64,000 bases of DNA from Pseudomonadota bacterium (GCA_023450615.1 JAEXGT010000105.1:48121-112120); one strand, 5' to 3'. Shown: positions 9,297 to 18,463, numbered from the stretch's first letter. Translations and numbers: made by a program. Notes: a model not told the origin generated them from the sequence alone.

Positions 9297-9926
9297 ATGA
9301 GACTCATTCTGGTGCGTCACGGTGAAACCGTGTGGAATGCGGAGCGTCGCCTGCAGGGCCATGCGGACGCTCCCCTGTCGGAACGCGGGATAGAGCAGGC
9401 GCGGAGAGCCGCGAAATTCTTCGCGGAGAGGGGCGCTCCAGGCCTGGTTGTATCCTCCGATCTGAGCCGGGCGCGCCATACGGCTGATCTTCTCGGCTTC
9501 ACGGATTATGCAACCGATGCCCGCTTGCGTGAGATGGATCTCGGCGACTGGACGGGCCGATGGATCGAGCAGATCGAAGCGTCCGAGAAGGGCGCTTACC
9601 GCGATTGGCGCCTCGGACTTTACACGCCGCCGCGCGGCGAAGGGTGGGAGCAGTTTCGGGAGCGTGTCGGCGCGGCGATTGACGAGGCGTGCGAACGCAC
9701 TGACGGCGACGTGGTTATCATCGCACATGAGGGGGTGGTTAGGGCGGCTTGCGACGTGTTGATCGGTTTGGCTCCGCCGAAGCTGTCGCCCATCGCGCCA
9801 GCGGCAATCACCATCTTCGATATCAACCGCGCCACAAAGGCGCGTAGCGCGCGCCTCGTGGCGTTCAACATCACTCCGTCACCGGACGACCTAAGGGCCC
9901 TTGGCTTGGATCATGCTCCCGTCTAG
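9297..9926 (+). CDS. Histidine phosphatase family protein (phosphoglycerate mutase-like)
   Basis: A 209-residue branch-1 histidine phosphatase: the catalytic His 8 lies in VRHGETVWN, the second conserved arginine is in the SDLSRARHTA stretch, the acid/base Glu is near REMDLGDW and the second His is in IAHEGVVRA. The family includes cofactor-dependent phosphoglycerate mutases, CobC and broad phosphatases; the absence of full Gpm sequence features favours a phosphatase. It lies 57 bp after the HAD gene, so the two are probably co-transcribed. Confidence 0.83.
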   Translation: MRLILVRHGETVWNAERRLQGHADAPLSERGIEQARRAAKFFAERGAPGLVVSSDLSRARHTADLLGFTDYATDARLREMDLGDWTGRWIEQIEASEKGAYRDWRLGLYTPPRGEGWEQFRERVGAAIDEACERTDGDVVIIAHEGVVRAACDVLIGLAPPKLSPIAPAAITIFDINRATKARSARLVAFNITPSPDDLRALGLDHAPV

Positions 9927-9962
9927 CCAGGCTTGCTCAGTTAACAAGGGGAGGAAGCCTGG
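9927..9962. terminator. Probable bidirectional terminator between convergent genes
   Basis: An 8-bp perfect inverted repeat, CCAGGCTT (9927-9934) and AAGCCTGG (9955-9962), separates the convergent phosphatase and amidohydrolase genes. The 20-base loop and absence of clear T-runs make it a modest candidate. Confidence 0.4.
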
Positions 9963-9987
9963 TGGCGCAACTGTCGCGGGCCGATGA

Positions 9988-11175
9988 TCAGGTAAGATAG
10001 CGCTCTACCAAACGAGCCCACAGAGCGGCACCAGTCGTCAGGCTTGCGTCGGCGAAGTCGTATTTCGAGCTGTGCAGAATTGCGGATTTCACGCCATTGC
10101 CGAGGCGCAGGAAGCTGCCCGGCTTGTGCTCGAGGAAGTATGAGAAGTCTTCGCTTCCCGGGATCAGGTGACAGGTTGCAACCCTGTCTGCTCCGATCAG
10201 TTCCTCTGCGACCGCGCGGGCAAATGTTGTTTCGGCTTCGGAGTTGACGACGACGGGGTATCCCCGCTCGTACTCGATCTCAGCCGTTGCTCCATAACCT
10301 TCGACAACGGACTGCGTCAGTTTGGTGATCCGCTCCTGCAGCAGGTCGCGAATCTTCGGATCGAAGCAACGAACGCTGAGCGCGAGCTTCGCATATTCCG
10401 GGATGACGTTGACGGCATTGCCCGCGTGAATCGTCCCGACTGTTACGACTGCTGTCTGAGTGGGGTCGATATTGCGTGACACGATGGTCTGCAGGGAGAC
10501 AACGAGGTTGCAGGCGGCAACCACGGGGTCGATTGTAAGATGGGGCCGCGAGGCGTGGCCGCCAACGCCCCTAATGGTGATATTGACGGTATCCGACGAG
10601 GCCATCATCGGGCCAGAACGCACGAGGATGTTGCCCTCCGGTGCTCCCGGGTGGTTGTGCAGCCCGAAAATCGCATCGAAGGGAAAGCGCTCGAACAAGC
10701 CGTCTGCAATCATCGCTTGGGCGCCGCTCGGCTTTCCGGCTTCCTCGGCGGGCTGAAAGATCAGCGTCACGGTTCCATTGAAACGACGGGTGCGGGAGAG
10801 ATACTCGGCAGCGCCGAGCAGCACGGTCGTATGGCCGTCGTGGCCGCAGGCATGCATCTTGCCGAGGCTTCGGCTGGCATAGGGCAGACCGGTTTCTTCC
10901 GCGATGGGAAGGGCATCCATGTCCGCGCGAATGGCAATTCCCTTTTCGCTGTCTCCGGCGCTCAGGCGAGCGACAACACCATGCCCTCCGACATTGCGGG
11001 TCACCTCATAACCCCAGCTTTCAAGCTTGTCGGCGACGAAACGTGCCGTTTCCGCCTCCTCGAAGGACAACTCCGGATTGGCGTGAAGATGGTGACGGAT
11101 GCCGGTGAGTTCCGCCTCCATGGCTTCAAAATCGGAAATCGTGGCAAAAACGTTATCGTTGAGCATCGGATTCAT
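9988..11175 (-). CDS. M20-family amidohydrolase (hippurate/N-acyl-amino-acid hydrolase type)
   Basis: A 395-residue metallo-aminoacylase. Metal-binding blocks include ADMDALPI, HACGHDGHTTVLLGAA, the EE pair in QPAEEAGKPSG and a C-terminal PGSEDFSYFLE. Relatives hydrolyse N-acyl amino acids, hippurate or indole-acetyl conjugates in the cytoplasm. It is the last gene of a minus-strand operon with an amino-acid ABC transporter, which suggests it deacylates the imported compound. The exact substrate is not evident. Confidence 0.88.
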   Translation of the reverse strand: MNPMLNDNVFATISDFEAMEAELTGIRHHLHANPELSFEEAETARFVADKLESWGYEVTRNVGGHGVVARLSAGDSEKGIAIRADMDALPIAEETGLPYASRSLGKMHACGHDGHTTVLLGAAEYLSRTRRFNGTVTLIFQPAEEAGKPSGAQAMIADGLFERFPFDAIFGLHNHPGAPEGNILVRSGPMMASSDTVNITIRGVGGHASRPHLTIDPVVAACNLVVSLQTIVSRNIDPTQTAVVTVGTIHAGNAVNVIPEYAKLALSVRCFDPKIRDLLQERITKLTQSVVEGYGATAEIEYERGYPVVVNSEAETTFARAVAEELIGADRVATCHLIPGSEDFSYFLEHKPGSFLRLGNGVKSAILHSSKYDFADASLTTGAALWARLVERYLT

Positions 11176-11215
11176 CGCTATGTATTCGCAAAACGGCCTT
11201 AAGGGCGGCGAAAGA

Positions 11216-11995
11216 CTACAGAAAGCGCGACAGGAAGGCCTGCGTGCGAGGATGTTGAGGATTGCCGATCACGTCCTCCGGCTTGCCCATCTCGACGATC
11301 TTTCCACCATCCATGAACACCACGCGGTCGGCAGCCTCACGAGCAAAGCCGATCTCATGTGTAACGACGATCATCGTAAGTCCCTGTTCGGCGAGATCGC
11401 GCATGGTCGCCAGCACCTCACCGACCAGTTCAGGATCAAGGGCCGATGTCGGCTCGTCGAACAGCATGAGTTTCGGCTTGATCGCTAAAGCGCGAGCGAT
11501 TGCGACGCGCTGCTGCTGGCCGCCGGAAAGTTGCCGAGGATAGCTGTCAACCTTTTCCGAAAGGCCAACGCGCTCCAGAAGCCTCAATGCATTTCGGGTC
11601 GCTTCCTGACGGCTTTCTCCATGGACGCCCACGGGCGCTTCGATGATGTTCTGCATCACCGTCATATGCGGGTAGAGGTTGAATTGCTGGAACACCATGC
11701 CGATCTTGCGGCGCTGACGTGCGATACCGTTCGGCGAGAGCTTTTCCAAGCGGTTGTTGCGCAGCTTATATCCGATCTGCTCGCCGTCTACCGCAATGAA
11801 GCCCTTGTTGATGGCTTCCAGGTGGTTGATGCAGCGCAGCAGGGTCGACTTTCCCGAGCCCGACGGGCCGAGGATCACGACAACCTCTCCCGGCATGATA
11901 TCGAGATCGATGCCCTTCAAGACTTCCAGCTGGTCAAAGGATTTGTGAACGTCACGAACCTGAACGAGAGGCTTCATGGTTTGAGCAGTACTCAA
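11216..11995 (-). CDS. Polar amino-acid ABC transporter ATP-binding protein (GlnQ/HisP type)
   Basis: 259 residues with Walker A GPSGSGKSTLLR, Q-loop VFQQFNLYPHMTV, signature LSGGQQQRVAIARAL, Walker B LMLFDEPTSALDPELVGEV and His-loop VTHEIGFA. The FDEPTSALDPE wording is typical of polar amino-acid importers. It overlaps the permease stop/start by 4 bp (11992-11995). It lies 40 bp upstream of the amidohydrolase in transcription order. Confidence 0.93.
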   Translation of the reverse strand: MSTAQTMKPLVQVRDVHKSFDQLEVLKGIDLDIMPGEVVVILGPSGSGKSTLLRCINHLEAINKGFIAVDGEQIGYKLRNNRLEKLSPNGIARQRRKIGMVFQQFNLYPHMTVMQNIIEAPVGVHGESRQEATRNALRLLERVGLSEKVDSYPRQLSGGQQQRVAIARALAIKPKLMLFDEPTSALDPELVGEVLATMRDLAEQGLTMIVVTHEIGFAREAADRVVFMDGGKIVEMGKPEDVIGNPQHPRTQAFLSRFL

Positions 11996-12927
11996 TGGCT
12001 TGCCTCCTGCACCGCCGCTCCGCCGAGGGCCGGCTTTTCGGTCGCTCCGTTCCGGCGCTCGCTGCGGCCATAATAGGCTTCGATGTATCCCTGTCCGATA
12101 TTCAGGATCGAGGTGATAAGCAGATACCAGATGACAGCCACGAGCAGCATCGGGATGATTTCGAAGGTGCGGTTGTAGATCGACTGCACGGAGTAAAGCA
12201 GATCGGCCATCGCAATGACGCTGACGAGCGAGGTCGCTTTAATCATGCTGATGAGCTGATTGCCGGTCGGCGGCACGATGGACCGCATGGCTTGCGGAAT
12301 GATGATGCGCCATAGGGCACGAGCTCTTGTCATGCCGAACGCTTCAGCCGTTTCGGTTTGGCCGCGGTCTACCGAAAGGAGGCCGCCGCGAATGATTTCA
12401 GCCATGTAGGCGGCTTCATTCAGCGCCAATCCAACGATTGCAGCCGTCATCGGCGTAATCACCGAATTGGTATCCCAGCTTGCGAGCGTAGGGCCAAAGG
12501 GAATCGTGATCGAGAGGCGCGGAAACAAGGTGGAAAGATTGTACCAGAAGATCAGCTGCACGAGCAGCGGCGTGCCTCGGAAGAACCAGATGAACAGAGA
12601 TGCGAATGAGTTCGCCAACCCGTCCTTCGACATGCGAGCGATTGCAAGAACCAAGCCCAGGATCGTGCCGAGCACCATGGCAATGACAGTCAATCCAAGA
12701 CTGACATAGAGGCCACTGATAACCGTAGGATCGAAGAAATAGGCGGCGACGACGGGCCAGCCGAAATTCTCATTGTGTGCGACGATCCATGCGAAATTCG
12801 CCGCGAAGAGAAGGATCGCCACCCAGAGGATCAATCTTCCCGTTCGGAAGGGAGCGTGGGCTGTCGCCACGTCCCTGAAAGACGCATCGCCCGAGGGCGA
12901 TGCGCTGATCTGGTTAAGACGGTTCAT
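11992..12927 (-). CDS. Polar amino-acid ABC transporter permease
   Basis: A 311-residue inner-membrane permease of the HisMQ family. Five or six hydrophobic segments start near residue 30, and the coupling loop reads TAEAFGMTRARALWRIIIPQAMRSIVPP. The long N-terminal cytoplasmic tail is slightly unusual. Only one permease gene is present, so it presumably forms a homodimer. It overlaps the binding-protein gene and the ATPase gene by 4 bp each, indicating a tightly coupled operon. Confidence 0.92.
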   Translation of the reverse strand: MNRLNQISASPSGDASFRDVATAHAPFRTGRLILWVAILLFAANFAWIVAHNENFGWPVVAAYFFDPTVISGLYVSLGLTVIAMVLGTILGLVLAIARMSKDGLANSFASLFIWFFRGTPLLVQLIFWYNLSTLFPRLSITIPFGPTLASWDTNSVITPMTAAIVGLALNEAAYMAEIIRGGLLSVDRGQTETAEAFGMTRARALWRIIIPQAMRSIVPPTGNQLISMIKATSLVSVIAMADLLYSVQSIYNRTFEIIPMLLVAVIWYLLITSILNIGQGYIEAYYGRSERRNGATEKPALGGAAVQEASH

Positions 12928-13814
12928 TTCGGAAGGGCTCCACCGAGATTGATGCCCGGCTCCTTGAGCATGTTGTTCTCAAGGCCCCACTTCTTCATGA
13001 TCGCGGCGTAGGTTCCATTTTCCATCAGGAGCTTGATGGTGTCGAGAAGCAGCGGCCCGAGCGGGGAGCCCTTGGGCACGACGGCTCCCTGATAGAGATC
13101 TTCGAAGCCATTTTTCTGACCAACACCCGTCAACTCAAGCTGACCATTGGCTTGAGATACGAAGTAGGTGAGGGGAGCCTGGGAAGAGAAGAACGCATCG
13201 GCGCGCTTCGAGCGCACGGAAAGGATCGAGCTCGGTTGGTCCGTATAGGATTGAACCGTAAGGGGCTCCTTGCCGTCTGCCTTGCACTTCTCAGCCTGAA
13301 CCTGGATTACGCGTTCAGCAGAGCCGCCCGCCATGACGGCGATGCGGTTGCCGCAGGCCGTATCGAGCGAGGTGATGCCCTTGGGATTGCCCTTCTGAAC
13401 GGCGAAGACCACAAATTCCTGCACCCAATCGACGAAGTCGTTGGCTTCTTCACGGCTCTTGAAGTCACCGACGGGACCAAACGCGAACTGATAGCGTCCG
13501 GAATTGACGCCGGCGAGCAGCGCCGGCAAACCGCCGACGGTGGCGTGTTCGATCTTGATACCGAGGACTTGGCCGATCGCATCCGTCAGGTCTTTGCTGG
13601 CACCCGTCATCTCTGTGCCGGTAACGATTTCGTAGGGAGGGAACGAGCCGTTATTGACCGAGATCATCTTGCCTTCAGCGCGGATCTTCTCCGGCAAGCG
13701 TGCCCGCAATTCCTCATTCACGCTCAGTTTCGGAATGCCGGCTTCCTGGGCAAGAACCGGCGTCGCAAGCATCAGGACAGCGGCGGTTAAGGAACCAATC
13801 AGTTTCGAGTTCAT
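12924..13814 (-). CDS. Polar amino-acid ABC transporter substrate-binding protein
   Basis: The start is at 13814 (AAAGGG site upstream), giving a signal peptide MNSKLIGSLTAAVLMLATPVLA and a mature bacterial SBP family-3 protein of about 270 residues. Typical blocks are NNGSFPPYEI, GASKDLTDAIGQVLGIK and a FGPVGDFKSREE segment. It would capture the substrate in the periplasm for the permease and ATPase downstream. The longer frame to 13898 runs back towards the upstream gene and lacks a signal sequence. Confidence 0.9.
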   Translation of the reverse strand: MNSKLIGSLTAAVLMLATPVLAQEAGIPKLSVNEELRARLPEKIRAEGKMISVNNGSFPPYEIVTGTEMTGASKDLTDAIGQVLGIKIEHATVGGLPALLAGVNSGRYQFAFGPVGDFKSREEANDFVDWVQEFVVFAVQKGNPKGITSLDTACGNRIAVMAGGSAERVIQVQAEKCKADGKEPLTVQSYTDQPSSILSVRSKRADAFFSSQAPLTYFVSQANGQLELTGVGQKNGFEDLYQGAVVPKGSPLGPLLLDTIKLLMENGTYAAIMKKWGLENNMLKEPGINLGGALPK

Positions 13815-13876
13815 GAGATAGCCCTTTCGGTTTGAGGGAGTCGGCTTCAGTTCACGGGTGGCGCTGATAAAGTTTC

Positions 13877-14839
13877 TCAGTTGGCTTTGGCCTGCCACGG
13901 GAAAAGATCGGCAGGTGTCAGCAAACGCGGCAGAATCTTCTGCTCATAGAGTTCCGTAGCGAAGTCGCTGATCATCTTCTCGTTCGCCTCTAGCCCGCTG
14001 ATATTCCAGGTGGGCGGGAGATCGGCAGCGCAGCGGCGGAGCTCATCGATCATCCACGGTGTCGTGTCGGCGTACTTTTCGCGCTTTTGCAGCCACATAC
14101 GCTGGGATTCGTCGATCAATTCGCTGAGTTCATCCATGACCCATGGATGCTCCTGCACGAACTCAGCCTTGAAGCCGATCAGGTGCATGCCCGGTACGTA
14201 GCCGACTTCATTGAAGTACGTGACCTCGGAGGTGCGGAAGTCGTCCAAAACCTGCCGGAAAGGAGAGTCTTTGTCGAAGAAGCCCTGTGGCATGAAAGGT
14301 GTAAAGACAGCGTCCAGACCGCCGTCTTTCAGAAGATCGACCATGGGGCGCTCCCCAGGAGCGGCCTCTATTCGGCCCGGGCGACCGAAACCGTCGAGGC
14401 GGTCCGTGATGGGATGGGCGTCCGTCAGGCGTCCGGCATACCACATGGCATCTTCGATGCCGACGCCTTCACGGCGGACAGCTGCGCGTGTCCACGTGTT
14501 GCCGGAATCCCGCCATCCCGTCACGCCGATTTTCTTGCCGGCAAGGTCGGACAGATTGCGGATCGAGCTGTCCTTCGTGGTAATGATGCAGCGATGCCGA
14601 AAGCCGCGCATGATGAAGTTCGGCATTCCTACGACACTGTCATCGCCATCGTGCCGAAGCTGCGAATAGCGGCTGAAGGACATCTCGGCTGCTTCGTATG
14701 CCGGGTCGGTTGCGATGTTGGAAACGAGAGTGCCAATCCGATCCACTTTGACATCGAGCCGAGGAGACCGGACGTCGCCGAGGACGAGGGGCGTCATATA
14801 GTCCCAGTCACGAAGTGCGATCCGGAGGGTCAGAGGCAT
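13877..14839 (-). CDS. Cytoplasmic binding-protein-fold enzyme, 4,5-dihydroxyphthalate decarboxylase-like
   Basis: About 320 residues beginning LTLRIALRDWDYMTPLVLGD, which resembles the Pht5/NMT1-like fold used by a cofactor-poor decarboxylase group and by some binding proteins. There is no signal peptide, so it should stay in the cytoplasm. It is the first gene of the operon, followed by a separate exported binding protein 62 bp later, so it is unlikely to be the transporter's receptor. I take ATG 14839; TTG 14845 is an alternative. Decarboxylase activity is inferred from family only. Confidence 0.65.
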   Translation of the reverse strand: MPLTLRIALRDWDYMTPLVLGDVRSPRLDVKVDRIGTLVSNIATDPAYEAAEMSFSRYSQLRHDGDDSVVGMPNFIMRGFRHRCIITTKDSSIRNLSDLAGKKIGVTGWRDSGNTWTRAAVRREGVGIEDAMWYAGRLTDAHPITDRLDGFGRPGRIEAAPGERPMVDLLKDGGLDAVFTPFMPQGFFDKDSPFRQVLDDFRTSEVTYFNEVGYVPGMHLIGFKAEFVQEHPWVMDELSELIDESQRMWLQKREKYADTTPWMIDELRRCAADLPPTWNISGLEANEKMISDFATELYEQKILPRLLTPADLFPWQAKAN

Positions 14840-14878
14840 CAGCAATCACTCGCAAATTTCTATTCTGTCCTTACTTAA

Positions 14879-14924
14879 AATGTTCATCTCAAACTGTTCA
14901 AACCATATTATGTTATTGAACATT
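14879..14924. promoter_or_regulatory. TGTTCA repeats in the MocR/catabolic operon divergent promoter
   Basis: The A+T-rich interval 14846-14938 carries TGTTCA at 14881-14886 and again at 14895-14900, plus inverted TGAACA at 14917-14922. The outer pair forms AATGTTCA (14879-14886) and TGAACATT (14917-14924), an exact inverted repeat. MocR-type regulators commonly bind direct or inverted repeats in such divergent promoters, so this is the likely operator for the neighbouring regulator. The A+T content contrasts sharply with the flanking genes. Confidence 0.6.
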
Positions 14925-14938
14925 AATTCTGGTGCTAC

Positions 14939-16264
14939 ATGACCGAACACAGAGACGCGCAGTGGTTTGCGGAGAAACTGATCGATAAGACCATTCGCGG
15001 GATCGCTCTGGAAACGAGAGCGCTGATCCGTGCGGGCGCGCTCCCAGTTGGTACTAAGTTGCCTCCAATCCGCGACCTCGCTTTTGCCATAGGCGTGAGT
15101 CCCGCGACGATCTCGGAAGCCTGGAGCGAGCTGCGCCGCCAGAAGGTCATCACTGGGCGAGGACGGAATGGCACTTGGGTCAGCGGCGATGGTTTCGTGC
15201 TCAAACCTCATCGCCTCGGAAGCTCTGGAAATTACGGCGAGGGCGTCCTTAACCTGACTGCTGCCGTCCCCGACATGAGCCTCTTGCCTCCGCTCGCAGA
15301 AGCGATGGCCTATGGTGCCTCAGCGGAAAATCTCAATAGCTACGAACGAAACCGCATTCTTCCGGAATTGGAAGAGGAGGTGAGGAAAACATGGCCCTAT
15401 GAGCCGGAAGCGTTCCTGGCGACCAATGGCGGATACAATGCAGTTTATACGCTGGTTCACGCTCTTGTGCCTGCGGGTGCGTCCATCGCAATCGAGGATC
15501 CCACGGGCATGCGTATCCTCGATATCCTGGAGGATCGAGGCGTACGCATCGTGCCCGTTCGATGTGATAACGAGGGGCCCCTGCCGGCGTCTCTGGAGGA
15601 CGCGCTGAAGTCCAGGCCTGCCGCTTTCATCTTCCAGCCGCGTTTGCATTCCGTCACCGGTCAGAGTGTCAGCCGACGCCGCTTGGAGGCTCTCGCCGAA
15701 GTTCTGAAAGGAACCGATGTCCTTATAGTTGAAGACGATGGCATCGGAGACATATCTGCGGCCCCGCGTCATTCGCTTGGTGTCTATTTTCCAAGCCGGG
15801 TCATTCACATTCTATCGTTCTCGAAGACGCATGGTCCGGATTTGCGCCTCGCCGTTCTCTCGGGCACGCGCGCCATCATTGACCAGATCCAATCGTATCG
15901 GAGCTTTAGCTCGGGCTGGACGAGCCGCATTCTGCAGGGCGCTACGGCTTGGCTGTTGCGGGATCCGGCCACCCAAGCCTGTATTGATCATGCGCGCGCT
16001 GTTTACCACAGACGTCGCGCTAACCTGGTCGATGCCTTGCAGCAGAGAGGCGTCCAGGCCATGTATGGAGCGGGTTTGTGTGCCTGGGTTCCTGTATCGT
16101 CGGAGCCCTTTGCCATGGTGACGCTCGCTGCCCATGGAATTGCCGTTCATCCAGGCGCCAAATTCTCCAACCTGCCGACCTATTCTCTGCGCGTCGCAAC
16201 AGCGACCCTCGCCAATGATTATGAGAAGGTTGCCGACTCGATTGCATTGGCCGCAGGCCCTTGA
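14939..16264 (+). CDS. MocR/GabR-type transcriptional regulator (GntR wHTH fused to aminotransferase domain)
   Basis: A 441-residue regulator. A GntR winged helix occupies about residues 10-78, including LPPIRDLAFAIGVSPATISEAW. An aminotransferase class I-like domain follows, with IVEDDGIGD and the likely PLP-binding Lys 296 in SFSKTHGPDLR. MocR proteins sense amino compounds through PLP. It is divergent from the amino-acid uptake/amidohydrolase operon, its probable target; the start at 14939 leaves a compact 99-bp intergenic region to 14839. It lacks a clear strong ribosome-binding site. Confidence 0.9.
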   Translation: MTEHRDAQWFAEKLIDKTIRGIALETRALIRAGALPVGTKLPPIRDLAFAIGVSPATISEAWSELRRQKVITGRGRNGTWVSGDGFVLKPHRLGSSGNYGEGVLNLTAAVPDMSLLPPLAEAMAYGASAENLNSYERNRILPELEEEVRKTWPYEPEAFLATNGGYNAVYTLVHALVPAGASIAIEDPTGMRILDILEDRGVRIVPVRCDNEGPLPASLEDALKSRPAAFIFQPRLHSVTGQSVSRRRLEALAEVLKGTDVLIVEDDGIGDISAAPRHSLGVYFPSRVIHILSFSKTHGPDLRLAVLSGTRAIIDQIQSYRSFSSGWTSRILQGATAWLLRDPATQACIDHARAVYHRRRANLVDALQQRGVQAMYGAGLCAWVPVSSEPFAMVTLAAHGIAVHPGAKFSNLPTYSLRVATATLANDYEKVADSIALAAGP

Positions 16265-16301
16265 TGAGTTTAATCCTCTCAGGGCGGATATCTTGCCGGC
16301 A

Positions 16302-16751
16302 TCAGGTCCATATCAGGCCGCTGGCGGAGCGGCTGACAGTGGTCCCATCGTCCAGGAAGCGGAGGCCGATGCCCTCCACGTAGACCTCATGGAACTCTCC
16401 ATCATCATCCAGGAACGGCATGCGGTCTCCGACTTTCAGGCCCAGGAGTGCCGTGCCGAGGGGTGTCGCGACCGAAATTTCGGCACCGGGCCAGATCAAG
16501 TCGTTGGGATGGACGAGCAGATGAGTGTGTGACTTTGTTTCATCATCTTTCCGGTAGATCACGCGGCAATTGGTGGAAACGACATCCTCCGGCAGGGCTG
16601 CCGGATGGCAGATTTTGGCCCGACGCAACTCTTCGAGCAGGAAGCTAGCTTTCCGGCGGTCAAGGTCGCGCCTGATCATTGCCGTGAAGAGCAGGCGGTT
16701 ATAGTCGTTTGTTGCCAGGGTAATCGGGGGAAGATGCTGCTGCGTGTTCAT
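16302..16751 (-). CDS. Rnk/GreA C-terminal-like protein (nucleoside diphosphate kinase regulator type)
   Basis: The start at 16751 follows GAGGAGG; upstream extension to 16883 lacks coding character. The 149-residue product has a short helical N-terminal half and a GreA/GreB C-terminal FKBP-like domain: VSTNCRVIYRKDDE, LVHPNDLIWPGAEISVATPLGTALLGLKVGD. Rnk binds RNA polymerase in the secondary channel region and affects nucleotide pools in Escherichia coli. It is divergent from glutamate dehydrogenase across a 430-bp gap. Confidence 0.78.
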   Translation of the reverse strand: MNTQQHLPPITLATNDYNRLLFTAMIRRDLDRRKASFLLEELRRAKICHPAALPEDVVSTNCRVIYRKDDETKSHTHLLVHPNDLIWPGAEISVATPLGTALLGLKVGDRMPFLDDDGEFHEVYVEGIGLRFLDDGTTVSRSASGLIWT

Positions 16752-17181
16752 GAAAGCCTCCTCGGGACAGTCACCAGACGCTCGCGCTCCAGCGCAGCGT
16801 ACAGACATGATGGGCCGATACGCGCCTAGAGGGCGTATGTAACGGCACGATGATTGTGGGAGAGAACTTTTGCCCCGGTTCACCGACGACCATGGCGGGC
16901 CGACAGGCGCCTGGGGCTTAACTGCCTGCTTTGAGGCAACCCGCGTACGCCAGAAGGCTTATGTTTTTCACGACCTTGATCATGACACCCTTAAGATAGG
17001 CTCCTTGTCCGCGAATGCAACCTTCCTGGTCGGGTCGGCAACCGCGCAAAGGTGCAAGCCCTGCGAAAGGACAGCAGATCGACGCAGCCTATTTCAGAAG
17101 GTTGCACTTCGGAGCCGAAACCGCCATTACAGCGCAAGCGGAAATCTGCCCAACGGCATCAACCTACAGGAGTGAGATCAA
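16752..17181. other. Divergent intergenic region with a 6-bp inverted repeat
   Basis: No convincing gene is present between the Rnk-like and glutamate dehydrogenase starts. An inverted repeat ATACGC (16819-16824) and GCGTAT (16834-16839) with a 9-base spacer could be an operator. The rest shows no clear coding frame. The glutamate dehydrogenase ribosome-binding site (CAGGAGTGAGA) sits at 17168-17178. Confidence 0.4.
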
Positions 17182-18444
17182 TTGCATGCAGTCTCCATGC
17201 TGGACCAGGCCCTGACACGCCTCGATGAGGCAGCACGGCACCTCGACCTCGATGCGGATGTTCTTGAAAAACTGAAATACCCGCGTGAGACGACGAAGGT
17301 TCGCCTGATGATCCGCATGGACGACGGCTCCCGCAAATCCTTCATGGCTTGGCGGTGCCGTTATGATGATACGCGCGGCCCGACCAAGGGCGGCATCCGC
17401 TTCCATCCCGACTCGACCATGGAAGAGGTTGAAACGCTCGCCTTCTGGATGACCTTCAAATGCGCGGTGATGAATCTGCCCTATGGAGGTGGCAAAGGGG
17501 CCGTTCAGGTTGATCCTCACACCTTGTCCAAGGCCGAGCTTGAGCGTCTCTCACGCGCCTACGTTCAGGCCTTCTCCAAGATCATCGGACCCGACCGGGA
17601 CATTCCTGCGCCCGACGTCTACACCAATTCGATGGTCATGGGCTGGATGGCCGACGAGTACGCGTCCATCGTGGGCGAGGCTACGCCCGCAGTGATCACA
17701 GGCAAGCCCATCGCCCTCGGTGGGTCGCTGGGACGCGACGATGCGACGGCACGGGGCGGCTACTATCTGGTCCAACGCCTGGCCCAGGAGCTCCGCTTGA
17801 GTCAGGGGGCGCGGGTTGCGATCCAGGGCTTCGGTAACGCCGGCCAGCACATCGCCCGTCTGCTCGGAGCAGATGGATATAAGATTGTGGCTGTTTCGGA
17901 TTCCAAAGGGGCGATCCACTCCGCTTCCGGGCTCGATGTCGAGAAGCTGATAGCCGCAAAAAGGCAGGGATCGGTTACGAGTCTCGGTGGCACTGGAGAC
18001 ATCACCACACTTTCGGCCGATGAGCTTGTCTCGGTCGATTGCGACCTGCTCGTTCCGGCCGCATTGGAGGACATGATCCATGAGGGCAACGCTACAGGGA
18101 TAAAGGCGCGTGTCGTTCTCGAACTCGCCAACGGCCCGATCACTCCTGAGGCCGACGAGATTCTGGCCGCCAAGAATATCGTCGTACTTCCGGACATCCT
18201 GGCAAATGCGGGCGGCGTCACCGTTTCGTATTTCGAATGGGTGCAGAACAGGCAGGGTTATTACTGGCCGGTCGAGGATGTGCATGAGCGCTTGAAGACG
18301 ATCATGGAGCGTGAGGGGGATGCCATCTGGGCGCTGGCCCGGGACAAGGGTATCACTCTGCGCAGCGCCGCCTACGTGCATGCGCTTTCGCGGCTCGCAG
18401 GCGCCATCGAAGCGCACGGCACGCAGCAGTTCTTCACGAGCTGA
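17182..18444 (+). CDS. gdhA: Glutamate dehydrogenase (Glu/Leu/Phe/Val family)
   Basis: A 420-residue hexameric-type dehydrogenase interconverting glutamate and 2-oxoglutarate plus ammonia. The substrate-binding stretch reads PYGGGKGAVQVDP with the conserved lysine, and the nucleotide-binding fold shows IQGFGNAGQHIA. The late block ANAGGVTVSYFEWVQN is characteristic. I chose the TTG at 17182 because AGGAG sits 6-8 bases upstream; the ATG at 17197 would be too distant. Cofactor preference cannot be read reliably. The pseudouridine synthase gene begins 19 bp after the stop. Confidence 0.92.
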   Translation: MHAVSMLDQALTRLDEAARHLDLDADVLEKLKYPRETTKVRLMIRMDDGSRKSFMAWRCRYDDTRGPTKGGIRFHPDSTMEEVETLAFWMTFKCAVMNLPYGGGKGAVQVDPHTLSKAELERLSRAYVQAFSKIIGPDRDIPAPDVYTNSMVMGWMADEYASIVGEATPAVITGKPIALGGSLGRDDATARGGYYLVQRLAQELRLSQGARVAIQGFGNAGQHIARLLGADGYKIVAVSDSKGAIHSASGLDVEKLIAAKRQGSVTSLGGTGDITTLSADELVSVDCDLLVPAALEDMIHEGNATGIKARVVLELANGPITPEADEILAAKNIVVLPDILANAGGVTVSYFEWVQNRQGYYWPVEDVHERLKTIMEREGDAIWALARDKGITLRSAAYVHALSRLAGAIEAHGTQQFFTS

Positions 18445-18463
18445 CGTCCGGAGCGGCATCATC

